Part shown: one piece after another, positions 34,286-40,719 of the stretch
Position numbering within the stretch: the first letter of the stretch is position 1
How the letters are laid out: the number at the start of each line of letters is the position of its first letter
Origin: Ruegeria marina
Lineage (GTDB): Bacteria; Pseudomonadota; Alphaproteobacteria; Rhodobacterales; Rhodobacteraceae
Assembly (NCBI RefSeq): GCF_900101475.1
Contig: NZ_FMZV01000002.1
Location: forward strand, 248,001 to 312,000
Reading direction: 5' to 3'
DNA length: 64,000 bases
Made by a program: the position numbers and the translations under genes
The notes under the pieces: model-generated
Databases searched by the model: none
The model's input: the letters and a program-made list of their open reading frames with translations, nothing else
Told to the model about the DNA's origin: nothing

Positions 34286-35104
34286 ATGTGTGACATTTGC
34301 GTGATGAACGCGGTCAAGGAGCGAATGCTGTCCCGCCGGGACCTGTTCAAGGCCAGCGCCGCCGTGGCGGCTGGCGCGGCGCTGGGAACCGCCACCGCCC
34401 CGGCGGCAATGGCGGCCGGCCATGGCGGCGTGGTCGACATGACCCATGTCTACGACGCCGATTTTCCGACCTATTTCGGGACGCCCGGCATTGAGGCCAC
34501 CCAGAATTTCAATTTCAAGGAACACGGTTTCAACCTGTTCACGCTGAGCGTGAACGAGCATACCGGCACCCATGTCGACGCGCCGCTGCATTTCTCGGCC
34601 GATGGCCAGTCGGTGGACGAGATCCCGCTGGCGAACCTCGTCTGCCCGCTCTGCGTGGTGCATATCCACGAGAAGGCCGCCGCCGATGCCGATGCGCAGG
34701 TCACGCCGGATGACCTCCGGGCCTGGATCAGCGCCCATGGCCCGATCCCTGACGGCGCCTGTGTGGCGATGCATTCGGGCTGGGGCGGCAAGACCGGCGG
34801 TCCCGGCTTCCGCAACGCCGACAGCGAGGGCAAGATGCATTTCCCCGGCTTCCACGTCGAGGCGGCGCAGATGCTGATCGAGGAGACCGGCGCCGTGGCC
34901 ATCGCGGTTGATACCCTGTCGCTGGATCACGGCCCTTCGGCGGATTTCGCGACCCATTACGCCTGGCTGCCGACCAACCGCTACGGCATCGAGAACCTTG
35001 CCAATCTCGACAAGGTGCCCGCCAGCGGTGCGACGCTGATCGTGGGCGCACCCAATCATCGCGGCGGCTCGGGTGGCCCGGCACGCATCTTCGCCATGGT
35101 CTGA
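34286..35104 (+). CDS. Tat-exported cyclase-family metal-dependent hydrolase (kynurenine formamidase-like fold)
   Basis: This 272-residue protein starts at ATG 34286 behind GGGAGAA. A twin-arginine leader (SRRDLFK at residues 17-23, then a hydrophobic stretch to about residue 45 ending AMAAGHGG) sends it folded to the periplasm. The metal-binding motif H-T-G-T-H-V-D-A-P-L-H-F is at about residues 92-103, with a downstream DTLSLDHG segment. The family hydrolyses amide or lactone bonds (formamidase, isatin hydrolase). The export signal is unusual for a formamidase. The next gene starts 3 bp later, so the two are coupled. Confidence 0.85.
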   Translation: MCDICVMNAVKERMLSRRDLFKASAAVAAGAALGTATAPAAMAAGHGGVVDMTHVYDADFPTYFGTPGIEATQNFNFKEHGFNLFTLSVNEHTGTHVDAPLHFSADGQSVDEIPLANLVCPLCVVHIHEKAAADADAQVTPDDLRAWISAHGPIPDGACVAMHSGWGGKTGGPGFRNADSEGKMHFPGFHVEAAQMLIEETGAVAIAVDTLSLDHGPSADFATHYAWLPTNRYGIENLANLDKVPASGATLIVGAPNHRGGSGGPARIFAMV

Positions 35105-35107
35105 TCC

Positions 35108-35503
35108 ATGGCGACTGTCCCTCTGCTGAGTGACGAGGAGGCCAGCGCCGAGGCGCTGGCCGTCTTCGACGATATCCGCGCCACCCGCGGCACCGATTAC
35201 GTCAACAATTTCTGGCGGGCGCTGGCGCATGACCCCGCGCGGCTGCGCGCGACCTGGGAGCGGCTGAAGGTGGTGATGGGGCCCGGTTCGCTGGACCCTC
35301 TGGTAAAGGAATTGATCTATATCGCCGTCTCCACCGCCAACGGCTGCGAATACTGCGTGCATTCCCACACCGCCGCCGCCCGCGCCAAGGGCATGACACC
35401 GGCGCAGCACGGCGAGTTGCTGGCGGTGATCGGCATGGCGATGCAGACCAATGGCATCGTCACCGGATTGCAGGTGCCGGTGGACGATTCGTTCAGGGCA
35501 TGA
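35108..35503 (+). CDS. Carboxymuconolactone decarboxylase/AhpD-like protein
   Basis: This 131-residue protein has the AhpD-type thiol motif E-Y-C-V-H-S-H (C-x3-H arrangement) near residue 78 and the segment KELIYIAVSTANGCEYC. These proteins form helical bundles with peroxidase-like thiol chemistry or decarboxylase activity. It is paired with the exported cyclase gene. No signal peptide, so it is cytoplasmic. Reaction unknown. Confidence 0.8.
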   Translation: MATVPLLSDEEASAEALAVFDDIRATRGTDYVNNFWRALAHDPARLRATWERLKVVMGPGSLDPLVKELIYIAVSTANGCEYCVHSHTAAARAKGMTPAQHGELLAVIGMAMQTNGIVTGLQVPVDDSFRA

Positions 35504-35509
35504 TGGCGC

Positions 35510-35527
35510 GGCCGCCCAAGGGCGGCC
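35510..35527. terminator. GC-rich hairpin between convergent genes
   Basis: GGCCGCCC and GGGCGGCC with a 2-nt apex (or a shorter stem with a CAAG loop) lie in the 36-bp gap between the CMD gene and the convergent cytochrome gene. Probable bidirectional terminator. Confidence 0.45.
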
Positions 35528-35539
35528 GGCCTGCTCGGA

Positions 35540-36376
35540 TCAGTTGCCCGGCAAGGGTGGCATCACCCGCAGATAGGCCACCAGAGCATCCAGATCGGTT
35601 TCCGTGAACCGTGAGAAATAAGGATAGGGCATCGGCGGCATCATCGGCGCGTCGCCCGGTCGCAGTCCCTTGGTCACGATGGTCTTGATCTCGTCGTCGC
35701 TATACCCGGCCAGCCCGTCGGCATGGCTGGTGATGTTCGGACCAACGACGGAACCCCAGGGGCCGACGAATTCATACCCGCCGGAACCGAGGTTCGCCGC
35801 ATCCAGCATCGGCCCCTGCGGTCCGATCGGCGAATGGCATTCGATGCAATGGGCGACAGGACCGGCCAGATAGGCGCCGTATTCGGCGGTCGCCGCCCGC
35901 TCGGGCGCGGTGACGCTGTCGACCGGCGGCCCATAGGCCGGCGGCAGCGGGATGTTGTAGGTGGACTGGCCCGGATCGTGCTGCACCGCGGGCACGGTGC
36001 GCAGGTACATCACCACCGAGGCCAGATCCTCGTCCCCGATGCCGCGATAGACGGCGCAGGGCATCGGCGGGCCGATCAGCGACCCGTCTGGCCGGATGCA
36101 TTCCCGGATGGCGCGGGCCAGTTCGGCGTCGCTCCAGCCCGAGACGCGGCCGCCAGGCGTGATGTTTGCCGAAATCGCGGTAAAATGTTTGTTGTCTTCG
36201 ACGACGCGCCCGCCGAGGTCCATGCTCATGTCCAGCCCCTGTGATCCGAAGGGCGTATGGCAGTTGCCACAGCCCATCGGCCCCTGAACCAGGTATTCGC
36301 CGCGCTCGACGCTCGGTGCGGCCTGCGCCACGCCGGCAAGCGCCGTGAACACCGCAGTTACGATAAGGAATTTCAT
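35540..36376 (-). CDS. Diheme c-type cytochrome
   Basis: This 278-residue periplasmic cytochrome starts at ATG 36374-36376, behind GGGAGG. Signal peptide: residues 1-20 (ending AQAA). Heme c sites are C36-x2-C39-H40 and C177-x2-C180-H181, one per cytochrome domain; candidate axial methionines lie in the GPPMPC and MPPMPYPYF segments. It resembles the electron-transfer subunit of membrane-bound alcohol/aldehyde or sulfur oxidising systems. No dehydrogenase partner is next to it; the Tat-exported hydrolase lies tail to tail. Partner unknown. Confidence 0.85.
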   Translation of the reverse strand: MKFLIVTAVFTALAGVAQAAPSVERGEYLVQGPMGCGNCHTPFGSQGLDMSMDLGGRVVEDNKHFTAISANITPGGRVSGWSDAELARAIRECIRPDGSLIGPPMPCAVYRGIGDEDLASVVMYLRTVPAVQHDPGQSTYNIPLPPAYGPPVDSVTAPERAATAEYGAYLAGPVAHCIECHSPIGPQGPMLDAANLGSGGYEFVGPWGSVVGPNITSHADGLAGYSDDEIKTIVTKGLRPGDAPMMPPMPYPYFSRFTETDLDALVAYLRVMPPLPGN

Positions 36377-36623
36377 TCCCGCCTCCCTCCCTTCTGTCGG
36401 ACCCAATGTCTGCCCAAAATCCTGTTTTCCCAAGAAGTTGGATAATTCAGCATTTCATGGGTGCGACATTCTGTCAAACCCTGTGCATGCGCGCGCGAAA
36501 ACGGTGTGTGGAATGCAGATTTGCGGATTCTGCACGTCGGCTATGTCCTGACGGTGGTGGTTCATGCTGCATTTGCAGCATAGGTTCAGGGCAACGCAGA
36601 TTTACCCGTTGTTCGAGGACAAG

Positions 36624-36842
36624 ATGGCTCATTCGACCGCTACCACCCGTTCCCTGACCGCCCTGCCCGGTGTGGCCGCAGATATCATTGCCGGCATTTT
36701 CAACGCACTGGTTCGGATCGGGGAAGCCAATTCAAAGGTCCGCCAGATCAACGCGCTGTCCGCGCTCAACGATGCGGAACTGGCCGAACGCGGCCTGCGC
36801 CGCGAGGATATCGTTCGCCGCGTGATGGGCACGTGGATCTGA
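36624..36842 (+). CDS. DUF1127 small protein
   Basis: This 72-residue protein, from ATG 36624, has a C-terminal DUF1127 motif L-S-A-L-N-D-A-E-L-A-E-R-G-L-R-R-E-D-I. Family members in alphaproteobacteria act in RNA turnover and in phosphate and carbon metabolism, or stress responses (family knowledge). The longer frame from 36564 has no clear RBS. A 247-bp gap upstream separates it from the divergent cytochrome gene and probably holds both promoters. Confidence 0.8.
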   Translation: MAHSTATTRSLTALPGVAADIIAGIFNALVRIGEANSKVRQINALSALNDAELAERGLRREDIVRRVMGTWI

Positions 36843-36855
36843 ACCGGCCCCGACC

Positions 36856-38136
36856 TCAGATTTCGGCAATTGCTGCGGCCGCCTTGGCATAGGCGGCCTC
36901 GGCCAGGGCAAAGTCGTCCTCGGTTAGAGCCAGTGACGGATAGGTCTTGCCCGGCGACTTGAACAGCCCCTCCTGTATCAACACCTTGTTGAATTGCGCG
37001 CCGCGCGCGGTATCGGCGGAGAACACGTCGCGATAGTCGCGCACCTCCCCCTTGGTGAACACGATCTCGAACAGGGTCGGGTCCCCCACCACGCGATGCG
37101 CGACGCCCTGCGCCTCCAGCGCGGCCGAGGCCATGCGCATCAGCCGCCGCCCGTTGTCGCGCAACCGGGCGTACTGGCCTTCGCGGCGCAGGATTTCCAT
37201 CGTCTTGAGCCCCGCAACCGCCGCCACCGGATTGCCCGACAGCGTGCCAAGCTGCATCAGCCACCTGTCGGCACCCACGGCGGTCTTGTCGAAATGCGCC
37301 ATGATGTCGGCCCGGCCCGCAATGGCCGCGAGCGGGAAACCGCCGCCGATGATCTTGCCCAGCGTGGCGATGTCGGGTTGTACGCCGTAAGCCTCCTGTG
37401 CGCCGCCATAGGCCAGGCGGAACCCGGTGACGATCTCGTCGAAGATCAGCACGATGCCGTATCTGTCGGCCTCGTCCCGCAGGAGCTGCAGGAACCCCGG
37501 TTCCGGCGGGATGATCCGCTGCAACGGCTCGACGATGATCGCGGCGACCTTGTCACCATGCTCGGCCAGCAGGGAGCGGATGTAATCGGGGTCGTTGAAC
37601 GGCGCGATCAGCATCTCGGCGCGGACGCTTTCGGGAATACCTGCGCTGTCGGGCACCGCCTGTGGAAAGTTCACCATCCGGGCGGGCGCAAGGCTCATCT
37701 GCGCCTCGGCGCTCATCCCGTGATAGCCGCCTTCGAACTTCACGATCCGGTCGCGGCCGGTAAAGGCGCGGGCGAGACGGATGGCATACATGTCGGCCTC
37801 GCCACCCGAGGAGACATAGCGGATCTGCTCGGCGCAGGGCACGGCGCGGCAGATTTCCTCGGCCAGTTCAACGCCGGCGGCATTGTTGGCGAAAAAGGTC
37901 ATGCCGCGCGGCAACTGTTCGGCGACCGCCTCCAGAACCTCGGGGTGGCCATGGCCCAGAAGCATGGGGCCGGAGCCGATCAGCAGGTCGACATATTCCT
38001 TGCCGTCCTCGTCCCAAACCCGGCTGCCGTGACCTTCGCGGATGAAGAGAGAGGGATCGAAATTGCCGAAACCCCCGCCAGGCAGGACGGCGCGGGCGCG
38101 GGCGGCCCAATCGGATTGGCTGAGTGTGGTGAGCAT
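36856..38136 (-). CDS. Class III aminotransferase (glutamate-1-semialdehyde aminomutase-like)
   Basis: This 426-residue PLP enzyme has the Lys in ATLGKIIGGG near residue 266, IFDEIVTGFR near 233, and GSGPMLLGHGHP and SSGGEADMYA upstream. The fold is HemL-like, but the N-terminal sequence and gene context (MR/MLE, DddQ, demethylases) point to a catabolic aminotransferase or aminomutase rather than heme synthesis. It is last in the leftward unit, 9 bp after the MR/MLE gene. Substrate unknown. Confidence 0.85.
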   Translation of the reverse strand: MLTTLSQSDWAARARAVLPGGGFGNFDPSLFIREGHGSRVWDEDGKEYVDLLIGSGPMLLGHGHPEVLEAVAEQLPRGMTFFANNAAGVELAEEICRAVPCAEQIRYVSSGGEADMYAIRLARAFTGRDRIVKFEGGYHGMSAEAQMSLAPARMVNFPQAVPDSAGIPESVRAEMLIAPFNDPDYIRSLLAEHGDKVAAIIVEPLQRIIPPEPGFLQLLRDEADRYGIVLIFDEIVTGFRLAYGGAQEAYGVQPDIATLGKIIGGGFPLAAIAGRADIMAHFDKTAVGADRWLMQLGTLSGNPVAAVAGLKTMEILRREGQYARLRDNGRRLMRMASAALEAQGVAHRVVGDPTLFEIVFTKGEVRDYRDVFSADTARGAQFNKVLIQEGLFKSPGKTYPSLALTEDDFALAEAAYAKAAAAIAEI

Positions 38137-38145
38137 GGGAACCTC

Positions 38146-39252
38146 CTAGTCCAGGATCAGGTCGGGTGCGCCAAGATTGTCGCGGTCGGGCGAGACGCCG
38201 AGGCCCGGCCCCTCGGGCGGGGCGATGCGGCCAGCCTTGCGCACCGGCGCATCCGGGGCAAGGCGGGGCGCGACATAGCCCGACAGGTCGCAGACGTTGA
38301 GCAGACGGGCGGGATCGGTCGCGGCGCCCAGATGCAGCAGGGCAGCGGTGGTGATGTCAGAGCCCCAAGTGTCTTCGATACACATCTTTGCCCCCAGGTG
38401 CAGGCACAGGTCGCGTGCCCGTCGGGTGGCGGAGAGGCCGCCGAACTTGCTGAGCTTCAGCGCCACCGCGTCCATGCAGCCCAGCGCGTGGCCCTTGAGC
38501 AGGCTGTCGGTGTCATGGGCGGTCTCGTCCAGTTTCATCGGCAGGCCGGAGGCGGCGCGCACACGCGCGCAATCCTCAATCGTGGCGCAGGGTTGTTCCA
38601 GCATGATGTCGAGATACGCCACCGCGCGGCCGACACGGGTGGCATCGAGCGAGGTGGCGCCGCAGTTCCAGTCGCCATAGACCAGCGGGCCGTTGCCCAC
38701 CGCCTCGCGCACAAGGGACAGGCGCGCGACATCGGCCTGCCAGTCGCCATCGGCGCCCAGCTTGACCTGGAACTGGGTGATGCCCTGAGCCTGCGCCGCG
38801 CGGGCGATGCGGGCCATCTCCTCGGGCGCGATGCAGGTGATCGAGTGATAGAGCGGCATGGTCCCGGCCTGCCGCCCGCCGAGCAGGGCGTAGAGCGGCA
38901 GGCCGGCCGCCTGCCCCGTCAGGTCCCAGAGCGCGATGTCGATGGCCGACTTGGCATAGCGGTGTCCCGGCAGGTGCCGGTCTGCCCGTGCCATCAGCGC
39001 CTCGGGCCCGATCGGGTCCGCGCCCAGCAGCACCGGGGCCAGCTCGGTCAGCGCCGGGGCCACGCCGCGCGCATAGGCGGGCAGGTAATGCGGGATCGGG
39101 CAGACCTCGCCCCAGCCGGTCAGGCCGGAATCGGTGTCGAATGCCAGGACCACGGTTTCCACGGTATCGCAGGTCTTGCCGCCCGCCATGTAATAGGCGG
39201 TATGGCTGGTCAGCGGCACGTGCCAGAGCGATATGCGGGTGATCCGTGTCAT
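38146..39252 (-). CDS. Mandelate racemase/muconate lactonizing enzyme family protein (HpbD-like)
   Basis: This 368-residue enolase-superfamily enzyme has an N-terminal capping domain (1-125), then a barrel with QVKLGAD (KxK-type position), metal ligands in YGDWNC and EQPC, KLDETAHD, and ALKLSKFGG with the second-face Lys. The pattern of a Lys on each face is that of 1,1-proton-transfer racemases/epimerases. The C-terminus (GPGLGVSPD) and context beside a Rieske demethylase and a DMGDH-like flavoprotein recall hydroxyproline-betaine epimerase clusters. The ATG overlaps the stop of an upstream gene remnant (ATGA). Confidence 0.8.
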   Translation of the reverse strand: MTRITRISLWHVPLTSHTAYYMAGGKTCDTVETVVLAFDTDSGLTGWGEVCPIPHYLPAYARGVAPALTELAPVLLGADPIGPEALMARADRHLPGHRYAKSAIDIALWDLTGQAAGLPLYALLGGRQAGTMPLYHSITCIAPEEMARIARAAQAQGITQFQVKLGADGDWQADVARLSLVREAVGNGPLVYGDWNCGATSLDATRVGRAVAYLDIMLEQPCATIEDCARVRAASGLPMKLDETAHDTDSLLKGHALGCMDAVALKLSKFGGLSATRRARDLCLHLGAKMCIEDTWGSDITTAALLHLGAATDPARLLNVCDLSGYVAPRLAPDAPVRKAGRIAPPEGPGLGVSPDRDNLGAPDLILD

Positions 39253-39463
39253 GCGTAGGCCACCACGGGTTTGCCCCGCGCCGCCGGATCGGCGACAGGG
39301 TGATCGTGACAGAGCCGGCTGGCCAGCCGGTGGCTGCCGGGCGCAGAGGCCGCCAGGCGAACCGAGGCAATATCGGCCAGCGCGCCGCCGCCCACATCCT
39401 CGATATGCATCTGCCGGCCGATCGACAGGGCGAAATCGAGTAGGCTCCGGCCGGTCAGGAATA
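39249..39463 (-). pseudogene. C-terminal remnant of an MR/MLE (cis-3-hydroxyproline dehydratase-like) gene
   Basis: Only about 70 codons remain. The translated piece contains SLLDFALSIGRQMHIEDVGG and LASRLCHDH, which lines up with the last part of the MR/MLE barrel (compare DLCLHLGAKMCIEDTWGSD in the intact neighbour). The N-terminal domain and catalytic core are missing. The fragment starts right at a copy of the dispersed repeat, and its stop still overlaps the next gene's ATG, as in the former intact operon. No RBS or start codon of its own is evident. Confidence 0.7.
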
Positions 39464-39469
39464 GTGCGT

Positions 39470-39494
39470 CCGGCGGGAGTATCTTGAAAAAGAT
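39470..39494 (-). repeat. Dispersed intergenic repeat, copy 4 (minus orientation)
   Basis: On the minus strand: TCTTTTTCAAGATACTC then CCGCCGGAC. It sits exactly between the DddQ gene stop and the MR/MLE fragment, suggesting it marks the deletion point. Confidence 0.55.
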
Positions 39495-39499
39495 GAAGA

Positions 39500-40078
39500 T
39501 CATGCCGCGTCTATCCGGGCGTGACCGGCCATTCCGGCACCGCGCCAGAGCACGAAGGTGAGGACGGGACGGTCGGTTGTGTCCATCGCGTGGAATTGCC
39601 AACTGACATGGGCACGGGTCTGGCCGGGGCCGGTTTCGATACTGTCCTCCGCAGAGCGGAACCTGGCCCCACCGGCCAGAACGAGGTAGATCTCCTCGGC
39701 CTCGTGACGGTGCCAATCATATGTCAGACCTTCGCCCCAATAGGCGACATAGCCGCGCAAACGGGTCGAATGGAAATGGCCGGTCGGACCGAAGAGTTCG
39801 TAATATCCGTAACGGTTCAGAAAGTCAGCGCCGACCTCGGCCTCGGAATAGGTGCGGGTCCAGCGGGCCAGGTGCACGGTGGCGCGGATGGCGTCGATCA
39901 GGGGTTGGGTAAGCGGGGTTCCGGGAAGGTCGAAACCTGCGACCAGACCGGTTGCGGGAACAGGCACCGGAATGCACTCGACGGGTTCGAGATCGTCAGG
40001 CCAGGGGGCGAAACCGGCCAGATCGGGATGGGCCGCATGCAGGGCGCGGGCGGCCGCGAGGACGTGGTTCAGGGTCAT
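39500..40078 (-). CDS. dddQ: DMSP lyase DddQ (cupin)
   Basis: This 192-residue cupin cleaves dimethylsulfoniopropionate to dimethyl sulfide and acrylate. The metal-site motif is [10 protein letters not shown], giving Tyr120, His123, His125, Glu129 and Tyr131, with His163 in SWQFHAMD. These positions coincide with the metal ligands and catalytic tyrosines of characterised DddQ (numbering from memory). The product is cytoplasmic, with no signal. Its start overlaps the stop of a broken alcohol-dehydrogenase gene (ATGA), and an MR/MLE remnant follows. The DMGDH-like gene upstream on the same strand probably leads the transcript. Other DLL-type cupin lyases are the alternative. Confidence 0.87.
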   Translation of the reverse strand: MTLNHVLAAARALHAAHPDLAGFAPWPDDLEPVECIPVPVPATGLVAGFDLPGTPLTQPLIDAIRATVHLARWTRTYSEAEVGADFLNRYGYYELFGPTGHFHSTRLRGYVAYWGEGLTYDWHRHEAEEIYLVLAGGARFRSAEDSIETGPGQTRAHVSWQFHAMDTTDRPVLTFVLWRGAGMAGHARIDAA

Positions 40079-40623
40079 TGGATCACCAAGATGTTGCTGG
40101 CATGGGTCTTTTCGATATAGACCTGCTGGGCTGCGCGCAGGTCGTCAGGCGCCAGAACCGTGTCGCCGGGGCCGACCTCTGCGTGCGCGAGCATGCCTTC
40201 GGCGGCCGAACGGGAACAGGCAACGGTCGCAGTTTCGGCATCGCCCAGCGGGCTTTCGACCGGCTCGACACCGCAGGTGTCGGCGACACAATATTCAGCG
40301 AAACCGCGATCGCGTTCTGAGCCGGAATAGCCTGTCCCGTTCTTGTTGTCGGGATCGTCCCGGTCGCGCAGCCAACCGTTGACCATGCCCCGGCAGCCCC
40401 GCAGTTCGGCAGGGGCGTGGCCGGTGACCGCCTCGCTCACTGCCTTGGCATACCAGCCGGTGCGGGTATTCACATCGGTGGTGTTGAGGCCGCAGGCCCC
40501 CACACGGATCAGCACCTCATTCAGGGCCGGTTCCGGGCGCAGCCAGTCGGTGCGCCATTCAGAGCGGTTCAGGCCGCCGTGATCAGTGAGTACCATGGCC
40601 CTCATCGTGGCGGACAGGGTCAT
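40075..40623 (-). pseudogene. Zinc-type alcohol dehydrogenase with its nucleotide-binding domain deleted
   Basis: This 182-codon in-frame open gene resembles the N-terminal catalytic domain of medium-chain dehydrogenases: MRAMVLTDHGGL, a GACGLNTTDV loop, GYSGSERDRGFAEYCV and GVGPGDTVL-type sequence (here [12 protein letters not shown]). Directly after that, where the GASGGVG Rossmann domain (about 150 residues) should follow, it jumps to a C-terminal-type helix ([22 protein letters not shown]). An internal, frame-preserving deletion is the simplest reading; the product cannot bind NAD(P). A repeat copy lies just upstream, and the stop overlaps dddQ. Confidence 0.7.
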
Positions 40624-40678
40624 AAGGGTTCCCTGCCTCAGCGGAGGAATCGGGGGCGCTGCTCCCCGTCCCTGACCG

Positions 40679-40712
40679 GGACTCCCCCGGAGTATTTGGG
40701 AAAAGTTGAAAG
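40679..40712 (-). repeat. Dispersed intergenic repeat, copy 5 (minus orientation)
   Basis: On the minus strand: CTTTCAACTTTTCCCAAATACTC followed by CGGGGGAGTCC. It lies between the DMGDH-like gene and the broken dehydrogenase gene. The AAATACTCCGGGGG part matches copy 2. Confidence 0.6.
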
Positions 40713-40719
40713 ACAGGGG

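Noticed and set aside
36856-38136. Heme-pathway glutamate-1-semialdehyde aminomutase (HemL)
   Set aside because: PLP motifs fit the broader class III group, but context is catabolic and the N-terminus differs from HemL; kept as aminotransferase.
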